Source: Pigoraptor vietnamica
Lineage: Eukaryota; Opisthokonta; Filasterea
Length of the DNA stretch: 53,927 nt
NCBI GenBank assembly: GCA_943704525.1
Contig: CALSCQ010001056.1
Span: 3,269 to 57,195, forward strand
Reading direction: 5' to 3'
Part shown: in pieces, positions 41,038-52,845 of the stretch
Numbering within the stretch: position 1 is the first letter of the stretch
Layout: each line of letters begins with the position of its first letter
The notes under the pieces: generated by a model
What the model saw: the letters and a program-made list of their open reading frames with translations, nothing else
The model's database searches: none
Told to the model about the DNA's origin: nothing
Translations under genes and position numbers: made by a program

Positions 41038-43993
41038 ATGTCGGCCGTGCAGCAGGCCCTCGCGGCCGTGGCGGGGGTGTCGAACCAGAAGGACAAGTTG
41101 GCGCAGTACAAGGCCATCCTCGATGGCCTTGCGCAGGGCGGCCATGCGAGCGACTTTCAGCTGTTTGTGGACGCAAGTGGGTGCAGCGCTTGCGTAATAT
41201 GGCATCTCGCTCGTTAGTACTCGTGCCGTTAATACTCGTGCCAGCCTTTTTGCTGAACTCTGTCTCCGTTTGTTTAACTTTTCTCTCGTTTCTAGAGGTT
41301 TAATAGGTGTTGTTTGTGGTCTGTTACACGCCTTCGCTGGGTGCCCACTCGCCCTCATTTCTTATTGCCAATCATCTTCGCGGTTCATCCCCTACATTTG
41401 CGCGGTGTTTGCACGTTTGCTGTTCGCACTATAGCCTCACTTGTCTTTCTGCGACGCACGGGGGCTTTGCACTTAACCGTTCGCATGTCGGTCGCTTGCA
41501 GTGGTCCATGAATCGACGCCGCTTGTTATTTCGCGGCAGATTCTCTCGGATCTGGCCGCCGCTCTCCCACAGCTCGCACCTGAGGTCGTAAAGGAGGTTT
41601 CGAACTACGCACTCCGAAAGCTGCAGCCGCGCGTGGTCTCGTTTGAGGAACAGGTGCGTGTCTGTGGGTCGGACGTGGAATGGATGAGAAGAGTTACGTG
41701 TTACGTGGTTACTTGAAAACTGTGCGTGCGTGCATGTGATTGTGCTGTTGCTTGGGCTTCGTCCTGTGGGTCTGACTTGGGGCGGATGAGGAGAGGGGCT
41801 TGGTTACGTGAAAGTTGTGCGTGCGTGTGACTCTAATGGGTTTGCGCTTCGTCGCGCCGTTACTGACGCTGTTACTGGCTCGCCCCCCTCCCCAGGTGTC
41901 GACCATCCGAGAGAACCTTGCGGCAGTGCTTGAGCGCGAGGAAAACTGGAGCGAATCTGCGCGCGTGCTTATGGGCATTCCCCTCGACTCTGGGCATAGG
42001 TGGGCTGGTAGATCAACTGGGTCGCGCTGTGCTATTCGCAGTTTGTGCGCACTACACTACATTGCGTGCATACTGTCAGCAGTGCCTGCGTTGGCGACTG
42101 TCGTTTTGTGCGTGGGGGAGGTCTTCTGGAATTTAAGCGCTGTCTGCACTTCTAGCCACATACTCACACTCCCCTTCTTCGCCACCGTCGCAATCACACT
42201 CGCACGCACTGTCCCTCGACACAGGACCGTGAGCGCGGAATACAAGCTGGACATCTTTCTGAAGATTGCGCAGCTCTACCTGGAGGACGACGACTCCGTG
42301 CAGGCGGAGGCCTACATCAACCGCGCGTCTGTGCTGCAGTCGGACCGCATCAGCCGCATTCTCCAGCTAAAGTACAAGGCACGTGACCCCTTGTTGCGAC
42401 ACCCTTTACACTCTCCTCTCTCCTCTCTCTTCGCGTCGAACAACAACTGCACGTTCCTGTCCTCGTCTCCCTCTCTTGTCGTACAGCCTGTCCCCAGTGA
42501 CACGGCACGAATGGGCTGGCTATATCTCCATCTCACTCGCTGTCACCCCCCCCTTCTCTCTCCAGGTGTGCTATGCGCGCATTCTCGACTACAAGCGCAA
42601 GTTCATGGAGGCTGCCCAGCGCTACTTTGAGCTGTCATACCTCGTCGGCGAGGAGGAGCGCATCTTTTCCCTCACGTGCGCACTCAACTGCGCCGTCCTC
42701 GCGCCCGCCGGTCCGCAGGTGCGTGATTCGCAGTTTTTTTGTGCGTTCATATCTTATCTCACTTGGGGGAAGATGTGGTTGGTTGCCCGGGGCATGCGTC
42801 GCCTCGTTTGCTGCCATTGGCGTCGAATGAGCGGCGAGTCATCGTCGAGTGGGCGCACTCCTCACCGCCCCCATTCCGTTGTAGCGCTCCCGCCTTCTTG
42901 CGACGCTGTACAAGGATGAGCGGTGCCAGGGATTGCCTGCGTTCCCCGTGCTGGGCAGCATGTGGGTGGCTATATGCACGTGGTTTGCGTAGGCAGTTTG
43001 TGTGCGCGTGTGTCGCGGTCTCTCGGCCTGCATCCTAGACAAGCGAGAACAAGCAGCTGGAAGGGCGCTCGATTGCGGTTGCATTGTTTCCGGGGAGTGC
43101 TCCACGGCGTGTAGTGACTGTTCATCTCTCGCAGGTACCTCGATCGCATCATCCGACGCCAGCAGGTCGAGGACTTTGCCAAGACGCTCTTCCCACACCA
43201 GCTCGCCGTCACACCTGACGGTGCGTGTTGCAGCCGCTCGTTCTCCTAACGAGACTTTATATTCGTCTCGGTGTGCGTGCTGCGGTAGTCTGTCTGTGTG
43301 CGTGTGTCTCATCTCTCATGTGCGGTTGCAGGATCGACCATCCTTGAGCGTGCTGTGATTGAGCACAACTTACGCGCGGCGAGCCGCCTCTACAAGAGCA
43401 TCGCGTTTGCTGAGCTCGGTGCCCTGCTCGAAATCTCGCCCGAGAAGGTGCGCGTGCGTTGTTGCGCAGTTTGCCGTTCTTTCGCTCTCTTTGCGCTTGG
43501 CAGTGCCCGAGCAGTAATGCACGCCTCGTTTGCTGACCTCCGCTCCCCCCCTCCACCCCCCTCTCTCCTTTTGACGAACACGCACACGCATGCACGCACG
43601 CACACCACGGCAGGCGGAGAAGATTGCGTCGCAGATGATTACGGAGGGCCGCATGAGTGGCTCGGTGGACCAGATTGACGGCCTCATCCTCTTTGAGACA
43701 GGTGTGTGGGAGCTTGATGGCATCGTCTGTGCGTGCTTTGGCGTTGTGGCTATCGTAAAAGTGCCTTGCGGTGTGGGCGTCGTTGGGGTTTTCGTCGATT
43801 CCGGCTATCCTTTCTTAAGTTCTTCTCGTCTTCTTCCCCCCTTTCCACTCCCGCCGCCACGCCGCACAATGCAAACGCAGCCAACATGGCGCTGCCGTCG
43901 TGGGACGCACAGGTGCGCGACATTTGCCTCCAGGTGAACGGCATCATCGACCACATTGTGCAGAGGCACCCCGAGTTTGCCCCGCGGGCGTAA
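41038..43993 (+). CDS. CSN4: COP9 signalosome complex subunit 4
   Basis: PCI-domain subunit of the COP9 signalosome, which removes NEDD8 from cullins. Exons 41038-41176, 41502-41653, 41896-41999, 42225-42378, 42566-42718, 42885-42961, 43135-43220, 43332-43447, 43614-43701, 43881-43993 give 393 residues; human has 406. Signatures in order: [35 protein letters not shown] then [35 protein letters not shown] then [35 protein letters not shown] then [51 protein letters not shown]; and the PCI winged helix [60 protein letters not shown], with [16 protein letters not shown]. The intron after exon 4 has a GC donor (AAG|gcacgt). AATAAA at 44013-44018 lies 20 bp after the stop. Confidence 0.97.
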
Positions 43994-44012
43994 GGGTCGC
44001 GCCGCGTGTGGC

Positions 44013-44018
44013 AATAAA
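44013..44018 (+). terminator. Poly(A) signal AATAAA for CSN4
   Basis: Canonical hexamer 20 bp downstream of the CSN4 stop codon, within the 181-bp gap to the convergent RINT1 gene. Confidence 0.65.
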
Positions 44019-44174
44019 CAAGTGTCATTGTTGCGCACGGAGGCGGAGTGTCTGGAGAATGCGTTACAGTGCACGATATATAAAGCAGGCCTGTCAGTGG
44101 GTGGTTCATGCCGGCATAGAGATGGGTCTTTATGTGCGACTTTGCGTGCTTTGCTTTTCCTTCTGCGATTCATT

Positions 44175-45003
44175 TCACGGCTTTGCACCGCCGTCGAGGT
44201 GCCTCGCAAGCACGGCCTGCGCGTCCGCCGGTCCCAGCCGAAAGACGCCCAAGTCCTCGAGTGCGCGGCGGCTCACGTGCTCGTCGCCCCCATTGAGGGT
44301 GCGAGTGAGGCGATGGATGGCCGTGGACGCCTGGCGGAGGAGAATGACCGACTCCTTGAGCCTGTAACAGCAATCATTGGGCGTCAGGGAGGCGTTCAAG
44401 AGCCCTCGGGAACTAGCACACGACACGCACGCGCACAATGGAGGACAAATAGCGCATTGTACAGGTTCGAAATGCCGCCACTTTGGCGCGCAACAGTACG
44501 AGGACATTATGAAAAAATATTAGGACAGTATTAGAACAGTACTAAACAGTAACGCACGCACTCTTTCAGGTGATTTTCGGGCATCGCGGAGAGGTCCCTG
44601 AACACGGCATACAGCGCAGTGGCGTCGGTCGCCAATTGCACCGCCCCGTGCGCGTTGAACTTGCTGCCGAGGACGAGCTCGCGATACGCCGACCGCTCGC
44701 TGAGAATGTGCGCAAAAGCCGTCCACGCACTGCGAGAGGGCGCAGAGGAAAGGCACTTGGGAGTTAGTTACGCACGTGCGGAAGTATTGGCGAAACGGGA
44801 AACTAGAATTGAAACTGCAGATAACATCCGACCCTCCAAAGCGTGGATAGACAGCCAAACACACCGGTCGAGTAGAGGCTGCGCGAGCGCCGTTCGCATG
44901 ATGGTCACGTGCTCGGATGCGACGGCGAGGGGCTCGAACATCAGGGCGGAAGGGTCGACCGTGCCATCGGCAGACGTCAGGAGATATCTGCAAGGCGTGC
45001 GCG

Positions 45004-45064
<61 letters not shown>

Positions 45065-47623
45065 CGAGTGAGTGAGAGTGTGTGTGTGTGAGTGAGTGAG
45101 TGAGTAAGTGAGTGTGTGTGTGTTTTGTGTGTGAGTGCCGACATTATAAACGCGCATTTGGTGACAATTACGAGTGCTAACAGGGGATAATTTGGAAGTA
45201 GAGTGTATGACCATGTTCTCATTACCTGCATGACACAACGAGAAAATGCATTAGAAAATGCATGCAAAGCCCACTCAACTCCCACCTTTGCGTGTTTCTC
45301 ACTCCCACCCGCTGGCCAGCAGACCTCCCACCCCCACCCCCAACCCCCCTAGTGTCACGCACCTTGTCTTCGCAGCAAGCAGCGGCTTGAGTGCGGCCGC
45401 AAACCGCGCGTGGCCCTTCTCGCACAGCTGGTCAAGTGCAATGTCCACGAGAGCGTCGTATCGTCCAATGAGCTCGTCAAAGAGCGTCCCCGTGACGTCA
45501 GATAGGGGACGGCCGGCGTCCGCCATTCCGGAGCGCTTATGGTGCAACTCGAGGAAAAACTGCGAAGGCGCAGAAATGAGAGCGAAACGCGCACAGGTCG
45601 AAGTGCGTGAGTGTGCCGTATGTGCAGACGCAGGCAAGCGAGTGAATAAAGAACAAACCAGGAAAAGAAATGCAGCGGAATGCGAAAAGCAAGTGAGCCC
45701 TTGTGCAAATCGAAGGGCACACGCACACCCTTTGGAGGCACACGCACACCCACCGGCTGGTCGGCCCACTCTGCGAGCGCGGACCGCACAAAGAACGCGG
45801 CGTTGGCGAGGCGGCACAGCTGCGTGCGCTCCCACGCGCCGTCCCCGCGGATATCGAACTCGACGAAATCGGCGAGCTCTCGGTGAAATTCGACCAGAAT
45901 GCGCTCCTGAATCGTCTCGAAGAAGCGGAGGCGGTCGCCCGCGGAGCGAAGGGGCGAGTAGCGGTCTGGGCAAGCAGAGAGGGAGGATGTCGGGTCAGCT
46001 GAAGTCACATACGCACGTCGACTTCACTACCGGCGCGAGACCTCAGTTCGTGGCAGTCATAAGGGTTGAACCCCCATCGCCTCTACTGCCGGCGAGCGGG
46101 AGAGAGGGGGGAGGGGTTGGGGGTTCGAGGAGCGAGAGACAATAAACGGCTATTGACCAAGAGAGCCATGAACATAGAAACACCGCAGCACAGAGGCGAA
46201 AAGGACATGCAAGAAACGTGCACACGGACGGCACTGAAGGAAAAAGCATCAACGCGCGCCCACCCGTGACAGCCTGCAGCACCGTCGTCAGCTGCGCCGC
46301 ACATTCCGGCGCGCGCATGTCGTCCACGTCCTCAAACGCCCCGTACCGCGGCTGCCACGCCCCCGCCGACGCCATGATGCGCTCAAAGCGACCGCTCGCC
46401 AGCGTCCATTCGGCCTCCATCCATCGCTCGAGGTACTCTGGCGCCGCTATCTGCCCCACGCACCGCCCGCACACGCCGCGCTCGCCCTTCGCCTCCGCTC
46501 CAATCGAAGGGTATCCGAGCGCTGACAATTCGCGCTCGAATAGCAGCGTCTCGTTGACGAGGTGCGCGAAGAGGGAGGCGTCCTCGTCCGCGGTGACCTT
46601 CGGAAGTAGGGAGGCGACCTTCGCCGCCACGAGGGACACGACGCCCTCCGCGAACTCCACTTCGGCGTCCCTGTGGCCCACGCCGCACGCCGCGAGCGAC
46701 GGCTGAACAACGCGCGCGACAAACGGCGCGCAATCGCGTATGACGCCGAGCGCGTGCGTGAACACCCACTCGGGCTTGTCCACGCGGTTCGTCTGTCGCT
46801 TCCCGCCAAAATGGTACCGGAAGCGCTTCGTCACGGGCTCCAGCAGCATGGCCACGGCGTGCAGTGGCCGCCCCTCCAGCACGTCACGTGCCGCTGCGGC
46901 GTCCGTCGCTCCCTTGTTGCCCACCCCCTCGCTCTCCTCTCTCCGCTCCATTCCGCCGCCGGCCTCCGCGAGCTGTAATCGCACGAGACGGTCCACGACA
47001 GTGGCGACTTTAGCCTCCGCGGCCACGACGAGGTCCTTCTTTGCGGTCGCGATCGACGGCCATTCGATCGTCGCGAGCGCCGCCGTCCCCTGCGCGGAGA
47101 GCGCGCGTCTGAGCACGCCGTGGAAATGATCCGCCGATTCGGTTGCTATTCGCCCCAGCGTTGCACACTCCGACTGCGAGAGGGAACTCCTCACGCCGCA
47201 CAGCGCCGCAAAGGGGTCGAGCGCCCCATCAACATCACCCGCGTCCACGCGCGCGGCGACAGCACGACATACGGCCGAGATGCACCGCAAGCACACAAAG
47301 TACTGCTCTATTCGCTGCAGCGTGTTAATCTCCCGGGAAAGCGCCAAGAGGGACGACTCGAGCGCGGCAGGGGACGTGCGTCGGTCAACGAGTGTCCTGG
47401 TCAGTCGCTGTGACGTGTGCGACGCATCCTCCAACTCCTTCAGCGCGGCAGTTGACCCGACGAGCGCGCTGCCCACACGCGACGACGGAAGGGTGAGGTC
47501 GTCGATGGCAGACGCGAGGGACTCGCGCTTGAGGCGTGCGGCCGTAAGGAGGTCGTGTGAGCGGGGGAGATGTGCCAGTTCGCCTCCGAGTGCGGCATCG
47601 ATGGCCTCCACGACGGCATCCAT
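44175..47623 (-). CDS. RINT1: RINT1/TIP20 family ER tethering protein
   Basis: RINT1 (Tip20 in yeast, MAG2 in plants) is a subunit of the NRZ/Dsl1 tether for Golgi-to-ER vesicles. Exons in transcript order: 47623-46264, 45965-45754, 45559-45363, 44987-44865, 44729-44562, 44361-44175, giving 748 residues; human has 792. Recognition rests on the domain hallmark: AMLLEPVTKRFRYHFGGKRQ then TNRVDKPEWVFTHALGVI, followed by FVARVVQPSLAACG and ALMFEPLAVASEHV, and a helical C terminus (LKESVILLRQASTAIHRLTR). The N-terminal 170 residues are helical, with LDVxxAI-like heptads (MDAVVEAIDAALGG). The first exon is 1360 nt without an intron, unusual in this window. The start at 47623 is the first Met of the frame after a GT-rich leader. 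Phases close at every junction. COG-type tethers share the general fold, but the KRQTN...DKPEW motif is RINT1-specific to my knowledge. Confidence 0.92.
45009..45124. repeat. (GT)n/GAGT tract in RINT1 intron
   Basis: A pure GT run at 45009-45061 followed by GAGT and GT blocks. The coding strand reads CA. Confidence 0.92.
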
Positions 47624-48044
47624 GTTGCAATGTGTGTGTGTGTGTGCGAGCACGCACGCACGTGCATGCACGCGCACACCTCCGCTACTCACGCGCCGCA
47701 GGTGTAGTGAAGTCTCCGCTGCGACTGTTCGTGTTGGGTCGTCACCAGTTTTTCAAGTGCTCTTTGCCTCGTCACGTGACGGGTGTGGGTCTGCACCAAC
47801 CTGAATGACACTACTACTACTGTTGTACACTGCGTCAGCGACCACGTCCCCGTTATTTTGAATCGTCTGCGTGCTCTGGACGGGAGTGTCCGCCTCGCGT
47901 GCAGCATGTGGCGTGGGATAGCCTCGCACGGCACGCATCAACTCGCTGTGGATGGTAGCGCGTGCCTTCGTCTGTGATTGATACCTCTCGCCGTGATCCG
48001 GCTAGCGTTTAGCTTCGTGTGAGCTACCCCTATTGGCGCGCGCG
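47624..48044. promoter_or_regulatory. Divergent promoter gap RINT1 / RABL3 with GTCACGTGAC palindrome
   Basis: The perfect palindrome GTCACGTGAC is at 47771-47780. The rest is unremarkable apart from a GT repeat just outside the RINT1 start (47627-47645) and a possible CACGT box at 47849-47853. Confidence 0.55.
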
Positions 48045-48212
48045 ATGGCATCGCTCGAAAAAGTGCGCGTCCTCGTCCTCGGTGACTCAGGTATGTGTGT
48101 GTGTGTGTGTGTGTGTGTGGGTGTGTGTGTGTGTGTGTATGTGAGTGAGTGGGTGTGTGTATGTGTGTGTGTGCGTGTGTGTGTGTATGTGAGTGAGTGA
48201 GTGTGAGTGTGA

Positions 48213-48253
<41 letters not shown>

Positions 48254-50350
48254 TGTGTGAGTGTGTGTGTGTGCGTCTGTGTGTGTGTGTATGTGAGTGA
48301 GTGTGAGTGTGAGTGTGATGTGTGTGTGTGTGCGTCTGTGTGTGTGTGTGTGTGTGTATGTGAGTGAGTGGGTGTGTGTATGTGTGTGTGTGCGTGTGTG
48401 TGTGTATGTGAGTGAGTGAGTGTGAGAGTGAGTGAGTGTGTGTGTGTGTGTGTGTGTATATGTGAGTGAGTGTGAGTGTGAGTGTGAGTGTGTGTGTGTG
48501 CGTCTCTGTGTGTGTATGTGTATGTGTGTTTGTTGTGTAGGGAGTCGCTTTCATCGTTAGGGGTTATTGCACGGTTGTGAGCCGATTCTGCCTTTCAACA
48601 TTATGCGCACGTGTAAGTTGCTGTTGGCACCGGCACAATCCCACGGTCGATATTCTCGAAGCAAGTTGGTGTGCTGTGACTACGCTGCTGCAAGTGCGAA
48701 CATGACGTTGCCTCTGCGCAGGCGTTGGCAAGACGTCGCTTGTGCACGTGCTATGCCATAAGGAAGTGTTAAAAAATCCGTCGTGGACGATCGGGTGTTC
48801 GGTTGACGTCAAGGTGGCTGCCTGCGTGCTGATCCGTTTGAATGCCTTCGTGCCTGTTCGAATGGGAGTGCGCGCGAGTGTGCGTGTGTGCCTGTCTGTG
48901 CGCTGTTAGTCTCTCTTGGACGTGCAAGTGCATCTAGTGGCACAGACGAGAACTATTGTGCTAGCGCGTCTGTGCATGCGTGCATGTGTGTGTGTGTGTG
49001 TGCGTGTGTAGCTCATAATGCCTCGATCGGCACGCTCCAGCTGCACGACTACCCGAGCATTGCTTCCGCACAACCGCAAAAGACGTACTGCGTTGAGTTT
49101 CTTGACGTGGGCGGTTCGGCAAAATACCGAAAGACGAGGCATATTTTCTATGGGAACATTAATGGTGGGGATATGCATGCACGCGCTCGCTTTACACTCC
49201 CTCACGGGACGGCACGCAGGCGCAAACGCATTTACACGCACGCACGCACGCGCGCACACATATACACACACGCACACACACACGCCCATAACTCAATTCT
49301 TCTCTCCGCCGCCCATCTCCCCCGCAGGCATTATCCTTGTGCACGACCTCACCAACAGAAAGTCGTGCGCAAACCTCCGCCGTTGGCTTGACGAGGTCTA
49401 CGCGTACTCTGACGCGCAACAACAACAACAGCCCGCTGTCGTGTCCTCCTTTCACCCGCCCGCCCACGGCACAAGTTCGCCGGCACGTGACATGTCCCCT
49501 GCCTTTGGACTGCCGACGTCGACGGGTCTCTCTGCGCGCGGCGACCGAAGGCTGAGCCTCGGCGGGGGGGATGCGAGTTTGCACGAAGGCGCGGAGAGGA
49601 ACATCCCTGTTATTGTGATTGGATGCAAGGCGGACCTCGTGGCGACGTCGGGTGACCTCGGACGGACGTTCAGGAGAAGCGCCGTGGCGGACGAAGCGGG
49701 CGCAGATTCGCTCTCCGTGGTGCGTCGTTGTGCCTGTTCTGCGAATATGCCTCTGCTTGCGGGAGAATTCTTGTTGCGTTACGAGAGGTCCTTCTTCATT
49801 GCACGGCGCTCGTTGCAGCAGTGTGTGTGGATTGCATTTCTTGTATGCCCTGTGTGCGTGTCGGCAATTGGCGGACGTGCGCCTGTCTTGCGCTGATCGG
49901 GCATGGTCCTACTCTTCGCACTTTCCTCCTGCAGTCCAACTTGAATGCGTCGGAATTTCTCCCGTCGACCGACAACGGCCAGCGCATCGCCATGTTTTTT
50001 GACCGCGTGGTGGAGCGAAGGGGCGGGTCGTCGTACGGCGCGAGCGGCGGGGTGGCTGCGACTTACCAGGGAACGCCGCGGAAAAAGATTGTGTCCCTGG
50101 CGGCATCGGGTAAAACGTGAGTGTGAGTGTGTTGTGCTGTGCGTGTGTGCGCGTGTGTGCGTGTGTACGTGCGTGCGTGTATGTGTGTCGGGATGCGTCT
50201 CGATTTGTTTTTCGCGTCAGGACCTCTAATCCCTTGTTTCGGCGTCCGGACAGAAATTCCGAGGAGAATCTCTTGTCGGCGTCTCCCAAAATGCGGCGCA
50301 ACGGCAGCGGCGTACGGGATGGGACGACAAGCCGTTCAGTGGCATACTGA
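48045..50350 (+). CDS. RABL3: RABL3-type small GTPase
   Basis: Atypical Rab-like GTPase without C-terminal prenylation cysteines. Exons 48045-48090, 48722-48813, 49041-49164, 49328-49719, 49935-50116, 50221-50350 give 321 residues; human has 236. Signatures: [20 protein letters not shown] (P-loop split by intron 1), [12 protein letters not shown], then [20 protein letters not shown] (switch II DVGG in place of Rab DTAG, typical of RABL3), [40 protein letters not shown] (G4 with K and D kept). Between LDEV and IPVIVIG lies an extra segment of about 70 residues with QQQQQ and Ser/Pro-rich sequence, absent from animal RABL3. A Ser/Arg-rich tail follows the G domain. The acceptor at 49040 was chosen because it restores VDVK-LHDY in phase; an AG 30 bp earlier is out of frame. 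Confidence 0.93.
48091..48530. repeat. GT/GAGT minisatellite filling RABL3 intron 1
   Basis: About 440 bp of GT repeat with regular GAGTGAGT and GCGTCTGT blocks. Larger units of about 90-140 bp recur: the string gtatgtgagtgagtgggtgt appears at about 48137 and 48356. It starts immediately at the donor (GTATGTGTG), right after the first half of the P-loop codon set. Confidence 0.95.
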
Positions 50351-50680
50351 GACGATGTGCGAATAAGAACGTGGAGTGTATTCGACGGATGAACAGCGAG
50401 TGACTGCGTGCACATACATGGCCACGTAACCACACGCAGCGCTCGCACTCGCAATTACACGCCACTTCCCCGGTGGCGTTCGTTGCCTCTCTTCAAACGC
50501 TCTGGCGCGTCGTGTCAGCACGAAAGAACAGGTCCCTCACACACGTTGGGACAGAAAAAGAAACAGATCACAGTGAACCACAAGGAAGCTTCGGTATTCG
50601 GCCGTGTGTGCACAAACGCGACACTCGAATGCACTCCATAATATCGTCACACACGCAATTGGTTTATAGCACGCAACGCC
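50351..50680. other. Convergent gap RABL3 / UBAC2
   Basis: 330 bp containing two 3' ends; I see no gene. Confidence 0.5.
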
Positions 50681-52845
50681 TCACGAGCCGGACAGGAGAA
50701 TGTCCGCCGCGCGCTCGATGTTGTTCCCAGACGCAGCGAGCGCTCGCACGGCGTCCTCACGAGAGAACCCCATCGCCAGAATGACGTCGATGTGACCCTC
50801 GGACGGCGGCTCGTGCGCAGGCGCGGGTGGCGCCGAGGGGGCGGCGTATGCCGCGGCGGCAGCGCGGGCTGTGTTGCCGGGGAACATCGGGTCCCCGGGA
50901 AACTGCGGGGACGCGGGAGTGGCCGTTACGCAACAGTGGAAAGTTACACAAGGAACAAATCGATTAGGCAGCCTAGTGATATAATCTCCTCCCCTTCTCC
51001 TCAACTGCTTCCCGTTCGCCAATACCCCAGGTGCCCAACTCAACGCCATCCCCCCAGCGAGCGTGCAACTGCACCCACCCTCGGCTGCGGCCGGCCAATG
51101 TGCGGGCGGCCCGCCGTGCCCGTTGGCGCCGTCGGCGGCGCAGAGTCCACAAAGGGAAGGATGTAGGATGCGCAGAACGACCGAAACCACGCGGGAAAGC
51201 GCAGGCGGCGGATGGCAGACGGCCCAAAGCGATACACGATACCCGCAAGGAGTCCACAGGCGGCGGGAAGGGCGGAAGCCGTCCCCGACGCAAGCGCAAG
51301 CTGCGGGGAGGGGTGAAGGAGAAACGTTAGTGAACACTGGATAACACAGCCCGCGACTGCTGACACGAGTGTTCGTGTGTGCTGGTGCAGCAATGCGGCG
51401 CAGCGTCGCCAGTGAGCGCCAAAAGACAAGAACGAGAGGGTAGAAGCAGCCTTGAAAGGAGGTCAATATGCGATATAGTGTGTGCGCAAGTCTCGCACAC
51501 GCACATAGGCACCGATCATGTAGACGAGCATCTTGTGCGAGATGCGACCGCCGCCCGAAATGTTGAACGACGACGCAGAGGAGACGTCGAAGAAGAAGGG
51601 CACAAACAGCGCAAACACAAAGACATATCTGTGTGCGAAAGAGGGGTTTGGAGGAATGAAGGAGGCAACAACTGATGCGACAGTGCACAAACAGCGCAAA
51701 CACAAAGACATATCTGTGTGTGGAAGAGGGGTTTGGAGGATGAAGGAGCCAACAACTGATGCGACAGTGCAGGATAACACCACACATGAAGTGAGTCGCT
51801 CTTGGAACACAGCGTGGCAGTATTAGCGATATTCAGACCAGCAGCGTGCGCGTGGTGTCAGAGTGCGAGACATGAGTCTGACATATTAGATGACATACAG
51901 TGTGCGTGTGGGACAGCCTATAAGACATTGAAGGACTTCTGAGACACCAACAGAGTTGAAAGCTGCGACTACGAGCAAAATTTCACACGTGCGTCAAATG
52001 GAGGGGGGTGAGGGGAGGATACGGCCCGGTGAGTGGGCTGGCAATGAGGCGCCCTCCCACAGCAAGTGCCGCCAGCTCAAAGGTGGTCGCCAGACAGCCC
52101 GTCGTAAGAAGCATCGCCTGCGCAAAGGGACAATCGACGCTCAGAAAAACTGCGGCACCATCGACTCACGCGTGTCTCGCATGTCTGTGTGCGCATCTGT
52201 GCGTCCTCATGTCGGGCGTGCATCGTCTTATGCATACACGCGTGCGAGACGTCACTGGTCAATAGAGAAGCGTCGAGTGCCGCCCCACCGCAAATTTGGC
52301 GGACCCATATCTCCTCTCAAAGAGACGAAACACGAATATGAGTGCGCCGTGGAGGAAGAAGGTCGCGGGATTGGGCGCGAAAAAGTGGTGCGTAAACAGG
52401 CGCCAGAGCTGCGCGCGATGACATATTAGCGAGAGGCAGCGTGTGGGGGTTAAAGACTGAATTCGCACGAAGGCAAATACACGCACACACGCAAAGCGGC
52501 AAAGGGATGCGCAACACACCTGCAGATTCTGCATGCCATGGCCGAGACCGAAACGAAGCGCAGAGTGCACGTCGGTGCGCACATCGAGTGCGGAAGTGAC
52601 AAACGTCCCCACTCCGACGCTCACGAGAAGCGCCTTTGCGACAGGCGCCTTATCTGCGCTCGCGCCGGACGCTGTCCCATCAACAGCTAGTACCACACAT
52701 TCATCATGCACAATATATATATTACAGACAGTGACAAGGGCACAATTGGCACACGAATGAGACACACGTGGCATGCGCGGGCTTCGCACAACAGACAAAC
52801 GCGCACAATATACGCACAAAAACCGAATGGTCCCGAGCCGAACAT
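50681..52845 (-). CDS. UBAC2: UBAC2-like rhomboid pseudoprotease with C-terminal UBA domain
   Basis: ER membrane protein; the animal homologue works in ER-associated degradation and lipid-droplet protein control. Exons in transcript order: 52845-52818, 52686-52520, 52408-52289, 52117-52023, 51628-51505, 51300-51079, 50902-50681, giving 325 residues; human has 344. Order of signatures: short N terminus MFGSGPFGF; KAPVAKALLVSVGVGTFVTS (TM1); LWRLFTHHFFAPNPATFFLH; RLFERRYGSAKFA (the family hallmark is FRxFERRYGSxKF); YVFVFALFVPFFFDV; LALASGTASALPAACGLLAG; and a UBA domain at the end (DVILAMGFSREDAVRALAAS then NNIERAADILLSGS). The catalytic Ser/His of active rhomboids are not seen, as expected for a pseudoprotease. 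The 28-nt first exon is inferred from phase and its GTGCGT donor. Intron 4 contains a duplicated copy of the exon 5 acceptor. Confidence 0.9.
51601..51769. repeat. 85-bp tandem duplication copying a splice acceptor
   Basis: Two copies, 51601-51685 and about 51686-51769, differing at a few positions. On the coding strand each contains a cacacag acceptor followed by the first 26 nt of the exon at 51628. The copy nearest the exon body is used in the model; the other is a decoy inside the intron. Confidence 0.92.
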
